DNA of 64,000 nt. Source: G965216695 sp965216695. GTDB taxonomy: Bacteria; Pseudomonadota; Gammaproteobacteria; Pseudomonadales; Azotimanducaceae. The notes under the pieces were generated by a model. The model saw only the letters and a program-made list of their open reading frames with translations, was not told the origin of the DNA and searched no databases. This document shows positions 26,928-36,151 of this stretch, piece after piece. A program made the translations under genes and the position numbers. Position 1 is the first letter of the stretch. Each line of letters begins with the position of its first letter. The DNA lies in assembly GCA_965216695.1 (NCBI GenBank), contig OZ244212.1, forward strand, positions 1,488,001 to 1,552,000, in the 5' to 3' direction.

Positions 26928-29524
26928 TGCAACACCCTGAGTACTCGGAACCCGGTCGCACCATCCGCCTCGCCACTGTGCGATACCACTGACTGTGCAT
27001 CACAGTCACGCCAGCTATCCGCGTGACTGCCGCCTGCCACATGCAGCGCCGTGTTAGAGCGCACAAACTCGCGCACGTTGCCCACTCCGTGAATGAGCCC
27101 CCACTCGTTGATCGGACCCTCGTCGGCGGGCGCAGGCCCACCGGTGGCGGCGCCCACGTGGTCCCGCGTGCAGTTGCGGTTGGGATCCAGTTCGCCCCCG
27201 GCTGCATGTTGCCACTCGTCAACCGTGGGCAGGCGATAGGTGAATCCCGTCTGGTCGGTAAGCCATTGCACATATGCGTCCACCAGCGCTGCGCGCACAT
27301 TCGTTACCGGCGCGCGCAGCTCGAGACTCGGGGCGCACGCACTGGTTGCGTTGCAGAACGCGTTGAATTCGGCCCAGCTCACCTCCGATCTGCCGATCGC
27401 GAACCGTTGCGTGCCGCGCCCGGGTGGCGGAACCACGACCAGCTTCGGCGCTATCGCCTCGGCCATCTGCATCTCGTCGACGCAGTACCCGCGCCGGCCC
27501 GCTTGAGCGCCGTTGCCTACCAGATTGAGCAAGCCGCAGGGATCAATACGTAACCGCGTAACGGCGCCAATGCGTGAGAATTTCCTATGCATCTGCTGTT
27601 GCATGACCCGTGCCGCTTCCATGTCGACGGCCGCTAGTTCCTGAAGGCAGACACCGATCGCAGACGCGAGTCGACGTTGGACCGTCGAGCGCCGGTCCGG
27701 ATAGGCATCGATCAGCCCCCGAGTCCGCGACGCGAGCGTATCGGCATTCATACGCACGCAGCTCATTCCATAGGCAGATGCGAGCCGCTGTTCGAACTCC
27801 GCAGCCGCGCGGCGTACCTGTTCCCGGTCCGCACGTTCCGCGGCTCTTCGTTCCGCCTCGTGCACCAGATCACGCAGCACCGCTAACCGCTGCGTATCAC
27901 TCAGCACCCCTTCAAGGAATCCAAGGGCTTCCCGAGCCGTATCCAGATCCTCACTGGCAAGCCACCCTTCAACGCGGCGTTCCAGCAGGTCGGCCATTCG
28001 CACCCGGGTACCGTCGTGAAACTCGTCGTCACCAAACAGATCGCGGTAACGCGCCAATGTGCCTTCCGCATCGGCAATCCAAGGCTCCAGTTCAGGTGCA
28101 GTAAGCGCATCGAACACTGAGGAACTCACCTTCGCGTCGAGCATCTGCTGGAGCCGATCGCGGAAGATCTCCCGTGCTTGGGGAAGATCACCGTACGCAA
28201 CCCCCCTCAAGTAGAGGGCATACGCCTGTTCGAATGGCATGGGGCGGGACAGCTCGGTGTCATACAGCCCGGCAATCGTACGCTCTACGTCCGCCATCAC
28301 GTGTTCCGAACCATCGAGCGACGCCAGCCGACGCACCTCATCGTGCACCTGCGACTCCCAAGCGTCGTCGAATTCGGGGCGTTCCACCAGAGCACTGATG
28401 CGGGCCATCTGTGCATCGAGCAACGTCGACTGACGCACCTGCTGGCGCACGTCGCGAATCTCTTCGGGACGTTCGAACGCGCTGATTGCGAGTACCAGCG
28501 CAGTAACCGCGGTCACCGCGGTAATTGACGCGGCCCGCCATGGCAAGCGCCCGAACATCGCCGCTTTCACCTCCGCAACCGACTGCGGACGATCCTTGCG
28601 TTCGAAGGCCAAGATACGCTTCAGCATACGCCACTGGCGGGCACGCAGGCGCGCGGGTCGCTGCAGCGAAACCTGTTGATCTCGCGCTTCTACCGCAGAC
28701 AGCCGATTGAACGGATGCTGGCCCGTAAGCGCGAGATACATCACCACACCCAGCGAATAGATATCGTCGGCCGGCTGCGGCGTCTCACCTTGAAGCATCT
28801 CCAGGCTCGCATACGCCGGCGTCAACGCCGCAAACCGGTTCATGTCGAATGCCGTATGGTCGCCCGATTCCGCACCCGGGACCGGGCCGTCACGAAACGC
28901 GCGCGCAATGCCGAAATCCAGGATCTTGGCCCGGTTATCACCATTGACGAACACATTGCCGGGTTTGAAGTCTGCGTGCACCAGATTGGACTCGTGTGCA
29001 TGCGCCAATCCGTCGCAGACTCCTTCGAGGATCGGCCAGACGACGTTGTCTGGCAGACCGTTCGGAAAGGCGTCAATCAGGTCCGAGAGATCCTGACCTT
29101 CCAGGAGCTCCATCGTCAGGAATGGTGTGTCACCGTCTTTGTCGAAGTCGAATATTGCAACGATGTTGGGGTGTGACAGCGCCTGGGATTTCGACGCCTC
29201 GCGTTCCAGTGCAATGAACGCTTCCGGATGTTCGCGGAAGTCGTTGTTCAACACCTTGACCGCAACGAAAGGGTTGCGGTCACGCGCTTCGACTTTGCGA
29301 AGGTCCCGTGCCTTGTACACGGTACCCATGCCGCCGCTGCCCAGCACGTCCTCGAGCACGAACCGATTCTTCAATACGGCGTCGGCACCATCGCCCGTAC
29401 GGAACGGTGTCGTGTCGGCTGGCTCCTGGCCGTTGCCAAGGCGCCAGTCGCTGCGGCTGCGTTGCTTGAAGCCCTGAGAATCTGGCCGCAGGACCGTCGC
29501 GTCGCTGGTATCGCGTCGCGTCAT
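26924..29524 (-). CDS. transmembrane Ser/Thr protein kinase with C-terminal FGE-sulfatase domain
   Basis: An 866-residue protein. The Hanks kinase domain (about 54-325) shows the glycine loop GSGGMG (62-67), the ATP Lys in VAVKVL (K90), the catalytic loop HADFKPGN (H183, D185) and DFG (203-205). Ala replaces Arg of the usual HRD motif. One membrane helix lies at about 331-350. A long charged helical region (355-680) is followed by a C-terminal formylglycine-generating-enzyme-like domain (about 700-866; RLPTVDEWQHAAGG, GATGFRVLR) that should be periplasmic. It overlaps the phosphatase gene (ATGA) and the small membrane gene (ATGA). Confidence 0.93.
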   Translation of the reverse strand: MTRRDTSDATVLRPDSQGFKQRSRSDWRLGNGQEPADTTPFRTGDGADAVLKNRFVLEDVLGSGGMGTVYKARDLRKVEARDRNPFVAVKVLNNDFREHPEAFIALEREASKSQALSHPNIVAIFDFDKDGDTPFLTMELLEGQDLSDLIDAFPNGLPDNVVWPILEGVCDGLAHAHESNLVHADFKPGNVFVNGDNRAKILDFGIARAFRDGPVPGAESGDHTAFDMNRFAALTPAYASLEMLQGETPQPADDIYSLGVVMYLALTGQHPFNRLSAVEARDQQVSLQRPARLRARQWRMLKRILAFERKDRPQSVAEVKAAMFGRLPWRAASITAVTAVTALVLAISAFERPEEIRDVRQQVRQSTLLDAQMARISALVERPEFDDAWESQVHDEVRRLASLDGSEHVMADVERTIAGLYDTELSRPMPFEQAYALYLRGVAYGDLPQAREIFRDRLQQMLDAKVSSSVFDALTAPELEPWIADAEGTLARYRDLFGDDEFHDGTRVRMADLLERRVEGWLASEDLDTAREALGFLEGVLSDTQRLAVLRDLVHEAERRAAERADREQVRRAAAEFEQRLASAYGMSCVRMNADTLASRTRGLIDAYPDRRSTVQRRLASAIGVCLQELAAVDMEAARVMQQQMHRKFSRIGAVTRLRIDPCGLLNLVGNGAQAGRRGYCVDEMQMAEAIAPKLVVVPPPGRGTQRFAIGRSEVSWAEFNAFCNATSACAPSLELRAPVTNVRAALVDAYVQWLTDQTGFTYRLPTVDEWQHAAGGELDPNRNCTRDHVGAATGGPAPADEGPINEWGLIHGVGNVREFVRSNTALHVAGGSHADSWRDCDAQSVVSHSGEADGATGFRVLRVLQ

Positions 29525-30243
29525 CCTTCGAGCGGCCGGACGACGACCATCGACACGTTGTCGCGGGCCTGCGTCTCCAGACAGTGCGCGAGGAGCCGGT
29601 CGGGTACATCGGTGACCTCCGCCCCATTGAGTTCACCTACGATCGTGCTCGGCTCCACTTCCCGGTACAGACCATCGCTGCATAACAACAACGTATCGCG
29701 AAGTTCAACGTCGAATACCACCACGTCGAGATGCAGCGCAGATTGCCCGCCCACGGCACGGGTGATTACATTGGTGTCCGCATCCAGCGCCTGAGCTTCC
29801 GTAACACGGCCGGAGTCCAGCATGTCCGAGATGGGATTGTGATCCCGGGTGATCTGTTCGAGCGACGATCCCCGCAGGCGGTACAGGCGGCTGTCACCCG
29901 CCCACAGCGCCGCGGCAACATCGCCGCACGCAATCAGTGCAACTACCGTCGTACCGATGGTTTCGCCATCGAACATCGCCCGGGCCTGGGTCCGCAGCCT
30001 CGCATTCGCAAGCAACAACCCGTCTTCGACACGATCGACCCGCTCCGCGAGCGTGCCGGACAATCGCAACTCGGCCAGCGTGTCGCGTACGCATGCGCTC
30101 GCCAGTTCACCGGCATGATGACCACCCATGCCGTCGGCCACGACCCACAGACCCTGTTCGGGGAGATCGAGAACAGCATCCTGGTTCGTCGAACGCTTCT
30201 TGCCGCGATGGGTTTGGGCCGCACTCTGCCAGATCCAGCTCAT
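29521..30243 (-). CDS. PP2C-type Ser/Thr protein phosphatase
   Basis: A 240-residue PPM phosphatase with the metal-binding motifs NQDAVLDLPEQGLWVVADGM (DGMGGH near 40-45), AALWAGDSRLYRLR, and LLLCSDGLYREV followed by RDNVSMVVV near the C-terminus. It removes phosphate from Ser/Thr and should reverse the neighbouring kinase. I use ATG 30243, six bases after the FHA stop; a TTG two codons upstream is the alternative. The gene lies between FHA and kinase genes in one tight operon. Confidence 0.93.
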   Translation of the reverse strand: MSWIWQSAAQTHRGKKRSTNQDAVLDLPEQGLWVVADGMGGHHAGELASACVRDTLAELRLSGTLAERVDRVEDGLLLANARLRTQARAMFDGETIGTTVVALIACGDVAAALWAGDSRLYRLRGSSLEQITRDHNPISDMLDSGRVTEAQALDADTNVITRAVGGQSALHLDVVVFDVELRDTLLLCSDGLYREVEPSTIVGELNGAEVTDVPDRLLAHCLETQARDNVSMVVVRPLEG

Positions 30244-30249
30244 CGCCAA

Positions 30250-30582
30250 TCACACGTGCCGGTAGTGGATGGCAGAGTCGTCTGCCAGCGGTTCGCCCAG
30301 ACTGATCCATCCGCTGCCCCACAGACGCAGCGAATTGCGGTGCACGAAGGCAACCTGGCGATCTTCAGTCTGCACAAACGTGCCGTTGGTACTGTCGTCA
30401 CGCAAAACGAACCCATTCGTACCGCGTTCCACAACAGCATGATGGCGCGACGTAAACGTACGTTGTACGCGGATGTCCACATCGTCCGCGCACCCGAGCA
30501 GAGCGCCCTGGCTGTTCGGATCGACGAGAGCGGATTCGTCATGCCACTGCAGCAGAAGCTGCGGCTGCTTGTGCGCGTCCAT
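30250..30582 (-). CDS. FHA-domain phosphopeptide-binding protein
   Basis: A 110-residue protein that is essentially one FHA domain: an LLGCADDVDIRV strand, SRHHAVV (phosphothreonine-contact Ser-Arg-His) and RDDSTNGTFV (the conserved Asn-Gly pair). ATG 30582 is chosen; a GTG at 30612 would add ten residues. It is first of four genes (FHA, PP2C, kinase, small membrane protein) and would recruit phosphothreonine targets to the module. The 128-bp spacer upstream (30613-30740) holds the presumed promoter, but I could not pick a convincing one. Confidence 0.88.
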   Translation of the reverse strand: MDAHKQPQLLLQWHDESALVDPNSQGALLGCADDVDIRVQRTFTSRHHAVVERGTNGFVLRDDSTNGTFVQTEDRQVAFVHRNSLRLWGSGWISLGEPLADDSAIHYRHV

Positions 30583-30740
30583 GTCGCGTGCTTCTAAAAC
30601 CCTGCAAGACACACAAGCTTAAGTGCAGTGGATGCGACCGGACGTGACGTAACGCACACTCCCGCGGCACGTTCACGTTACCCGGCCACCCTGACGCCCT
30701 GGGGTGCGGTCGGAATCTCAACCCGGGCTGTGCACCGGAA

Positions 30741-31604
30741 TCAGTGCATGTAGTTGAACATCTGCCGACGATAACGCGATGCCAGCTCGGACCCTTTCCC
30801 GAGCACGGCGAAAATTCGGATCATCGTCAACCGGCCGATGTCGTCGCGGTACGTTCGATCCGTGCGTAAAACCTCCATCGCGTGCTCAAGGGCCGGTTCG
30901 AACTCACCCGCGGCAGCGAGCCGCACCGCCAGCTGATAACGCAGGTCGAGCGCGTCCTGTTTGTCATCCCCGGCGTCGAGCGCAGCACGCAAATCGGCGA
31001 GCTCCGGCAAACCGGCGGCTTCCTCGGCAATTTCCAGACGGTTCTGCGGGCGCTCGCGTTCCGCAGTATCCTCCGGAATCTGCGCGAGCACCGTCCGCGC
31101 TTCCTCCAGCTCTTGCTGTAGCACCAGCACGTCCGCCAGTTCCACTCGAAACGCCTGATTATTTGGCTCTTCTGCGATGGCCTGGCGCAACATGTTGAGC
31201 GCGGTGGAAAAATCGCCCGATTGAATGCACTGCGCGAGACCCGCCTTGAGCGCGTCGCTGGACGACATCGTCAACTGATCGAGGAGTTCACGGTAGACGG
31301 CGTCCGTCTGCGGCCCATCGATTTCGGAGACGATCTGACCGTCGCTGATCACGCGCAGGCTCGGCAGCCCCTGTACGCGCAGATGCTGGGCGAGCGTTGG
31401 ATCCTTCGACACGTCCACGAGTCCGAGCGCGACTTTGTCCTGATACGCCGGCAGGAGCGTTGCGAGGCTATCTCGCGCCGCCGCGGAAGGCGGTACCTGC
31501 GCTGCCCAGAACAGAAGCAGCACCGGACGCTGCCGGGATTGCTCCACCACGCTCGTCTGGAAGTCGTCGGCGGAGACATCGAAGATTGCGGTCTGATCGT
31601 TCAT
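30741..31604 (-). CDS. CnoX/YbbN-like thioredoxin-TPR co-chaperone without cysteines
   Basis: A 287-residue protein with an N-terminal thioredoxin fold (about 5-110) and C-terminal TPR-like helices (115-287, including NMLRQAIAEEPNNQAFRVEL). The architecture is that of E. coli CnoX (YbbN), a holdase that protects proteins during oxidative stress and hands them to GroEL or DnaK. The active-site segment reads FWAAQVPPS (32-40): the places of both CxxC cysteines are Val37 and Ser40. It cannot do disulfide chemistry at this site and should act only as a chaperone. Confidence 0.88.
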   Translation of the reverse strand: MNDQTAIFDVSADDFQTSVVEQSRQRPVLLLFWAAQVPPSAAARDSLATLLPAYQDKVALGLVDVSKDPTLAQHLRVQGLPSLRVISDGQIVSEIDGPQTDAVYRELLDQLTMSSSDALKAGLAQCIQSGDFSTALNMLRQAIAEEPNNQAFRVELADVLVLQQELEEARTVLAQIPEDTAERERPQNRLEIAEEAAGLPELADLRAALDAGDDKQDALDLRYQLAVRLAAAGEFEPALEHAMEVLRTDRTYRDDIGRLTMIRIFAVLGKGSELASRYRRQMFNYMH

Positions 31605-31744
31605 TGGATTGGACTACGGTTGTTGCGCTGTCGTCTTTTAACTGTTGCCGGCGGCTGTTACCGGGCTGTATCGCTCATTGCCCGCGGATACAACCTTGAG
31701 GTTGAAAACGCCAGATTCTACACAATTCGACGGCGGCGGGAGGG

Positions 31745-32536
31745 CTACGCGGGCGCAGCGTCCGCTGCAAGATCCAATTGACGGGACGCCACATCGATCC
31801 ACCCGACACCACCGCGCTGCGTGGCGACTTTCAATGAGCGCACCGACGAACGCAGCGGGTCGAACATTCTCTCCAGGTGAGCCCGGGAGTTGTTCTGTTC
31901 GCTGACGTGACCAACACAGACGTCAAGCTCCGAACGGGCGACCGCACCCAAAAACTCTGCAGCCTGATCGTTCGACAGATGCCCGAGAGGTCCGCCTACG
32001 CGGGACTTCAAACGCGGCGGATACGCGCCGTTCCACAGCATTTCCCGATCGTGGTTGGCCTCCATCATAAGACCATCCAGATTGCGGTACTGGCGTAGGA
32101 CGTGCGGGGTAACGTGCCCCAGATCCGATATCACGCCGATCCGACTGCCGGCGTACTGCACCACGAATTGCAGCGGCTCCCTCGCGTCGTGCGGCACGGT
32201 CACCGGGATCACGTCGATCGCTCCGAGACGGATCGGCGCTTCCGGGTCGAGTGTCTGGCCACGGAACGGGACCCGCGCGGCTTTCAGCGTACCGTGCGAC
32301 GCGTAGGCGGGAATGGCGTACTTGTGCGCCAGGGACGCAACGCCGGCGATGTGGTCTGCGTGCTCGTGTGTTACGAAAATGGCGGCGATATCACCAGGGC
32401 GTGCGTCCAGCCGGGCGAGACGGCGTTCGGTTTCCTTGAGCGAAAAACCGCAATCGATAAGCAGCAGATCACGATCGCAACGGATCAGCGTACCGTTGCC
32501 GCGGCTACCGCTGCCGAGCGACGCGAAACCGATCAA
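31745..32536 (-). CDS. MBL-fold metallo-hydrolase (YycJ/WalJ-like)
   Basis: A 263-residue metallo-beta-lactamase-fold hydrolase. FASLGSGSRGNGTLI at the N-terminus and the metal motif THEHADHIAG (about 56-65) are typical of the YycJ/PhnP-like branch that lies next to bamC in pseudomonads. Further metal ligands are seen in VISDLGHV and EANHD. The frame starts at TTG 32536, overlapping the bamC stop as TTGA. The substrate is probably a nucleic acid or cyclic phosphodiester, by family analogy only. Confidence 0.87.
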   Translation of the reverse strand: MIGFASLGSGSRGNGTLIRCDRDLLLIDCGFSLKETERRLARLDARPGDIAAIFVTHEHADHIAGVASLAHKYAIPAYASHGTLKAARVPFRGQTLDPEAPIRLGAIDVIPVTVPHDAREPLQFVVQYAGSRIGVISDLGHVTPHVLRQYRNLDGLMMEANHDREMLWNGAYPPRLKSRVGGPLGHLSNDQAAEFLGAVARSELDVCVGHVSEQNNSRAHLERMFDPLRSSVRSLKVATQRGGVGWIDVASRQLDLAADAAPA

Positions 32537-33651
32537 CTGGCGAAATCGCGGATCAGATTCAACAACTGCCGGCTGAGCTCGCGTTCCGCCCGTTCCCCGT
32601 CCTGATACACGGTTACAACCTGCTTCGCGTCGTCGACGTTCGCCACACGCAGTTCCAGTTCGGTTTCCTCGCGCTTGCGGCGAAAGCGACGCTTCTTCTT
32701 CTTTTCGCCTTCACCCAGAAACGTTGCCTCGCTGACACGTACGCCGTAAACACCGGACTCGCCATCCTCCTCGGTGACGTCCACTTCCGCCTTGGCCAGG
32801 GCCTGCCCAACGGCGGCCCACGCTCGCTGATAGTCCACATTCAACCTCAGCACCGGCAGACCCGACTCGTCGCGGTCAACACGCGCCTTTTCCTGCGTGG
32901 ATATGCTGCGTGCGAGCCTCGATACCGTTTGTTCGGCTACCTTTGCTGCAACGTAGGCGCCAATCTCCTGCAGCAGACCAGATTCCGCGGACGGCAGATC
33001 CGATTGCACGCCCGAAAGATCCCCTCGCGGACGTTCCGTCTGGTTCCGCGTCAGGTTCTCGTTGTCGTGACGCACATGAATCTCACTGGTTCGATCCCGC
33101 ATCCCCTGTTCGAGACGCAGCTGAAAACGCGCTTTTCCCGATACCACCGCGCTCTCACCGCGTGCACTGGCAAGTCCGGAGCGCACGACGTCCTTATATT
33201 CGTCCTGATCGAGCACCAGCCACTCGGTGTCGAGACGCCCATCCAACGCATCTTCCCAGGCGATTCCCACTGCATTCTCCGCCATGAACTGCTTGACCTT
33301 GGGCCAGACCGTATCGGCCGGCTCGGGAATCACCAGCCATTGCCTGGTGCCGAGTTTCTGAACGCGCACCTGGTCCCGATTGTCGTTGGCATAGAGCGTG
33401 TTCGGCAGTGGTGGTTTGCCGGGGTAGAACACAGGATTTTGTTGCGGTGGCGTATCGGGAATCGGAAAGGGATCCGTCAGCGCGCGGGTCTGCATGTCGT
33501 TTGGCAACTCGATTTCCTTGCCGAGCCGAGAATCCAGATAATCGTCGTTGCGATTGACGAACACGCCTTTGTCGTCATTGAACCAACCGCACGACGACAG
33601 CACCCCGCACAGCATCACTCCACACAGAATCAGGGCAGCAGTCGCGCGCAT
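32533..33651 (-). CDS. bamC: outer-membrane assembly lipoprotein BamC
   Basis: A 372-residue lipoprotein: signal peptide with lipobox LSSC (Cys about 21), then the unstructured BamC N-terminus (about 28-90, DDYLDSRLGKEIELP) that contacts BamD. Two helix-grip domains follow (WLVIPEPADTVWPKVKQFM near 105; DYQRAWAAVGQALAKAEVDV near 270). It is an accessory subunit of the BAM complex. The dapA-bamC order, two bases apart, is the classic gammaproteobacterial arrangement. Confidence 0.92.
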   Translation of the reverse strand: MRATAALILCGVMLCGVLSSCGWFNDDKGVFVNRNDDYLDSRLGKEIELPNDMQTRALTDPFPIPDTPPQQNPVFYPGKPPLPNTLYANDNRDQVRVQKLGTRQWLVIPEPADTVWPKVKQFMAENAVGIAWEDALDGRLDTEWLVLDQDEYKDVVRSGLASARGESAVVSGKARFQLRLEQGMRDRTSEIHVRHDNENLTRNQTERPRGDLSGVQSDLPSAESGLLQEIGAYVAAKVAEQTVSRLARSISTQEKARVDRDESGLPVLRLNVDYQRAWAAVGQALAKAEVDVTEEDGESGVYGVRVSEATFLGEGEKKKKRRFRRKREETELELRVANVDDAKQVVTVYQDGERAERELSRQLLNLIRDFAS

Positions 33652-33653
33652 CG

Positions 33654-34541
33654 CTACTGTTCGCCTCCCAGTAAGCCGTAGTCCTGCAGACAGTCACGCA
33701 GCGGACCCCGCTTGGCTTCCGAAAGCGGCAGCAGCGGCAGGCGGATTCCAGGCGCGATGCGTCCCATCAGATGCAGCGCCCATTTGGTTGGCGTTGGACT
33801 CGATTCGCAGAACAACATAGCGTGCAGAGGTTGCAGCGCTGCGTCGATCTCGCTGGCCCGATCACGATCGCCTGCGAGATACGCTCCGACGAATTCAGCC
33901 ATACGCGCGGGCATCACGTTGGCTGTCACCGAGATAGTTCCTCGAGCACCCAGTTCGAGCATGCGCCGTGTTTGCGCATCCTCGCCTGAGAGTACGACAA
34001 ACTCCTCGGACACGCGGTTACGAATCTCGCCGACCCGCTCCGGATCACCGCACGCTTCCTTGATGCCAACAACGTTGGGAAGCTCCGCGAGCCTGGCCAC
34101 CGTTTCAGCCTGCATGTCGCACGCCGTGCGGGGCGGGACGTTGTAGAGAACGAGTGGCAGTGTTACCGCGGCGCTGATCGCGCGGTAGTGGGCAACCAAC
34201 CCTTCCTGCGTCGGGCGATTGTAGTACGGGGTAACCAAGAGCGCGGCATCGGCACCAAGCCGTTGGGCCTCGACGGTAAGGTGAATGGCCTCGTCGGTGG
34301 CATTGGCCCCGGTTCCGGCAATAACAGGAATGCGTTTGTCGATCACCTCGACCGTCCGCTTGACGACACGCAGGTGTTCGTCAGGCGACAACGTCGCCGA
34401 CTCTCCCGTCGTACCCATCGGCACAACGCCGTCGGTACCGGCTTCCACATGCCACTCGAGGAGTGCATCGAGCGCAGACCAGTCCACCGCACCGTCGGGT
34501 TGCATGGGCGTGACGAGGGCTACGATGCTACCGCTGATCAT
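33654..34541 (-). CDS. dapA: 4-hydroxy-tetrahydrodipicolinate synthase
   Basis: A 295-residue TIM-barrel aldolase: GTTGESATLSPDEH (about 43-56), VTPYYNRPTQEGLV with the catalytic Tyr, and PNVVGIKEACGD with the Schiff-base Lys near 161. It condenses pyruvate with aspartate semialdehyde in lysine and meso-diaminopimelate synthesis, so it feeds peptidoglycan. It is followed after 2 nt by bamC. In pseudomonads bcp and gcvR lie between the permease and dapA; here the spacer is only 55 bp. Confidence 0.96.
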   Translation of the reverse strand: MISGSIVALVTPMQPDGAVDWSALDALLEWHVEAGTDGVVPMGTTGESATLSPDEHLRVVKRTVEVIDKRIPVIAGTGANATDEAIHLTVEAQRLGADAALLVTPYYNRPTQEGLVAHYRAISAAVTLPLVLYNVPPRTACDMQAETVARLAELPNVVGIKEACGDPERVGEIRNRVSEEFVVLSGEDAQTRRMLELGARGTISVTANVMPARMAEFVGAYLAGDRDRASEIDAALQPLHAMLFCESSPTPTKWALHLMGRIAPGIRLPLLPLSEAKRGPLRDCLQDYGLLGGEQ

Positions 34542-34596
34542 CAGTCAAGACGTTTGAACCAATTCGGCGCGCAGTCTACTTGGGTTGCCAGGGATT

Positions 34597-35754
34597 TCAC
34601 AGATTCGCCGGTTCCGCGTCAGAGCTTTCCTGCGCTGTTTCGACCCCACCGGGACTCGTCTGTTCCCTATCGGCACCCCCAACGGGCCCGGATTCGACCA
34701 CGCCGTGACCCGGCCAGGCGTTATAGACTGCCTTGACCAGGGTCGCGAGCGGAATCGCGAAGAAAACGCCCCAGATACCCCACAGACCGCCAAAGGCAAG
34801 CACCGCAATGATGATCGTGATTGGATGCAGGTCAACGACCTCAGAGAACAGCAGTGGCACGAGCACGTTGCCATCGAGCGCTTGAATCACCAGATACGCA
34901 ACGATCACTACGCCGAAATCCCAGGTCCATCCGAACTGCACCAGCGCAACGAGAGCGACCGGAATCGTTACGACGGCGGCCCCGACGAACGGGATCAAAA
35001 CCGACAACCCAACGACCGCGCCCAAAAGCGCCGCGTAGTTCAACCCCAGAAATGTGAAAGTGACGAACGTGACCGAACCAACGATCAGGATTTCAACGAA
35101 CTTGCCGCGCACATAGTTGCCGAGTTGCATCACCATCTCGTCACCAACGCGATTCAGCAACGGCCGATGCTTTGGCAGTAACGATTCAAACCACGCAAGC
35201 AGTTCCCGGCGGTCCTTCAAAAAGAAAAAGACCGAGATAGGCACCAGTACGAAGTAGATCAGAAGCGCGACCACCGACGATGCCTGGGCAACGGCCACCT
35301 CGAGCGCGCCGGCACCGTATTCCGCTACCTGACCCGACAGATCGGACAACCAACTGTCCACCTGCGCGTCGGTAAGCAGATCAGGAAAGCGCAGCACGAG
35401 GTCATTGGCCAGCACTTGCAGACGATCCAGAAATCGGGGCAGTGCTTCAATCAGTGCACGGAACTGGCGCCACAACAGCGGCACCAGAAACACCACCAGC
35501 GCAATCATTGCGCCGACGAACAGGACGAACGTGAGGTACACGGCCGGGGCCTCGGGCACCGAGAGAGCGCGGAACCGTTTCACGAGACCCTGCAGCAGAA
35601 ACGCCAGCACCAGCCCGGTCAGAACCGGCGCCAGCACGTCCCCGAGGGTAAACAGCACCGTGAACAGCCCCAGCAGAAACACGACCAGGTAGATCGCTTC
35701 CTCATTCGAGAAGTAGCGGTTGATCCAGCCGCCGATGATTTCCAGAAACCGCAT
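34597..35754 (-). CDS. perM: AI-2E/PerM-family permease
   Basis: A 385-residue membrane protein with about seven or eight hydrophobic segments and the family pattern VFFFLKDRRELLAWFESLLP (cytosolic) and LVPLLFSEVVDLHPITIII (C-terminal). The C-terminal 30 residues are polar. Its ATG immediately follows the tusA stop. The family includes TqsA-like exporters and PerM proteins; the position between bepA/tusA and dapA matches the pseudomonad perM locus. The transported substrate is not established. Confidence 0.87.
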   Translation of the reverse strand: MRFLEIIGGWINRYFSNEEAIYLVVFLLGLFTVLFTLGDVLAPVLTGLVLAFLLQGLVKRFRALSVPEAPAVYLTFVLFVGAMIALVVFLVPLLWRQFRALIEALPRFLDRLQVLANDLVLRFPDLLTDAQVDSWLSDLSGQVAEYGAGALEVAVAQASSVVALLIYFVLVPISVFFFLKDRRELLAWFESLLPKHRPLLNRVGDEMVMQLGNYVRGKFVEILIVGSVTFVTFTFLGLNYAALLGAVVGLSVLIPFVGAAVVTIPVALVALVQFGWTWDFGVVIVAYLVIQALDGNVLVPLLFSEVVDLHPITIIIAVLAFGGLWGIWGVFFAIPLATLVKAVYNAWPGHGVVESGPVGGADREQTSPGGVETAQESSDAEPANL

Positions 35755-36018
35755 CTAACCGGCCGCTTTCTTCTCGAGTACGTAGACGAAGACGCCACTG
35801 TTCTGCTCCGCGTACAGCAGCGCGTGGCCCGATTGCTCACTGAACGTGCGGAAGTCGCGCTCGGACCCCGGATCCGTAGCCAGCACCTTCAATCGGGCAA
35901 GCGGCGCCAGCGCATTCAGGGCCAGTTTCGCCTTCAGCAAAGGCATCGGGCAGTTCAGCCCCCGCACGTCGAGCGCCTCGGCGTCGGGGTAAGGGTCTTC
36001 GGGAATCGGGTCGCTCAT
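35755..36018 (-). CDS. TusA-family sulfurtransferase
   Basis: An 87-residue TusA/SirA-fold protein with the active-site motif GLNCPMPLLKAK (Cys about 23) and the typical second half LKVLATDPGSERDF. TusA-like proteins relay persulfide sulfur for tRNA thiolation or molybdenum-cofactor enzymes. It lies directly before perM (adjacent stop and start) and divergently from bepA, the same setting as the TusA-like gene near bepA in pseudomonads. The N-terminal 15 residues are an acidic extension. Confidence 0.9.
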   Translation of the reverse strand: MSDPIPEDPYPDAEALDVRGLNCPMPLLKAKLALNALAPLARLKVLATDPGSERDFRTFSEQSGHALLYAEQNSGVFVYVLEKKAAG

Positions 36019-36151
36019 AAGGACATACCGTTCGCGTTCAACGCAGAAACTTCGCCTGCGTCAACCTCCGCGTGCAAACTCCGCCGAATTTCGGAAGAAC
36101 GCCCATGATACCGTCTTTGAACTTTTGTAGGTGGCTAGAACTCCATTGGGT

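Noticed and set aside
26619..30582. Type VI secretion locus around the kinase operon
   Set aside because: No tss, vgrG, hcp or clpV-like gene is present in the window.
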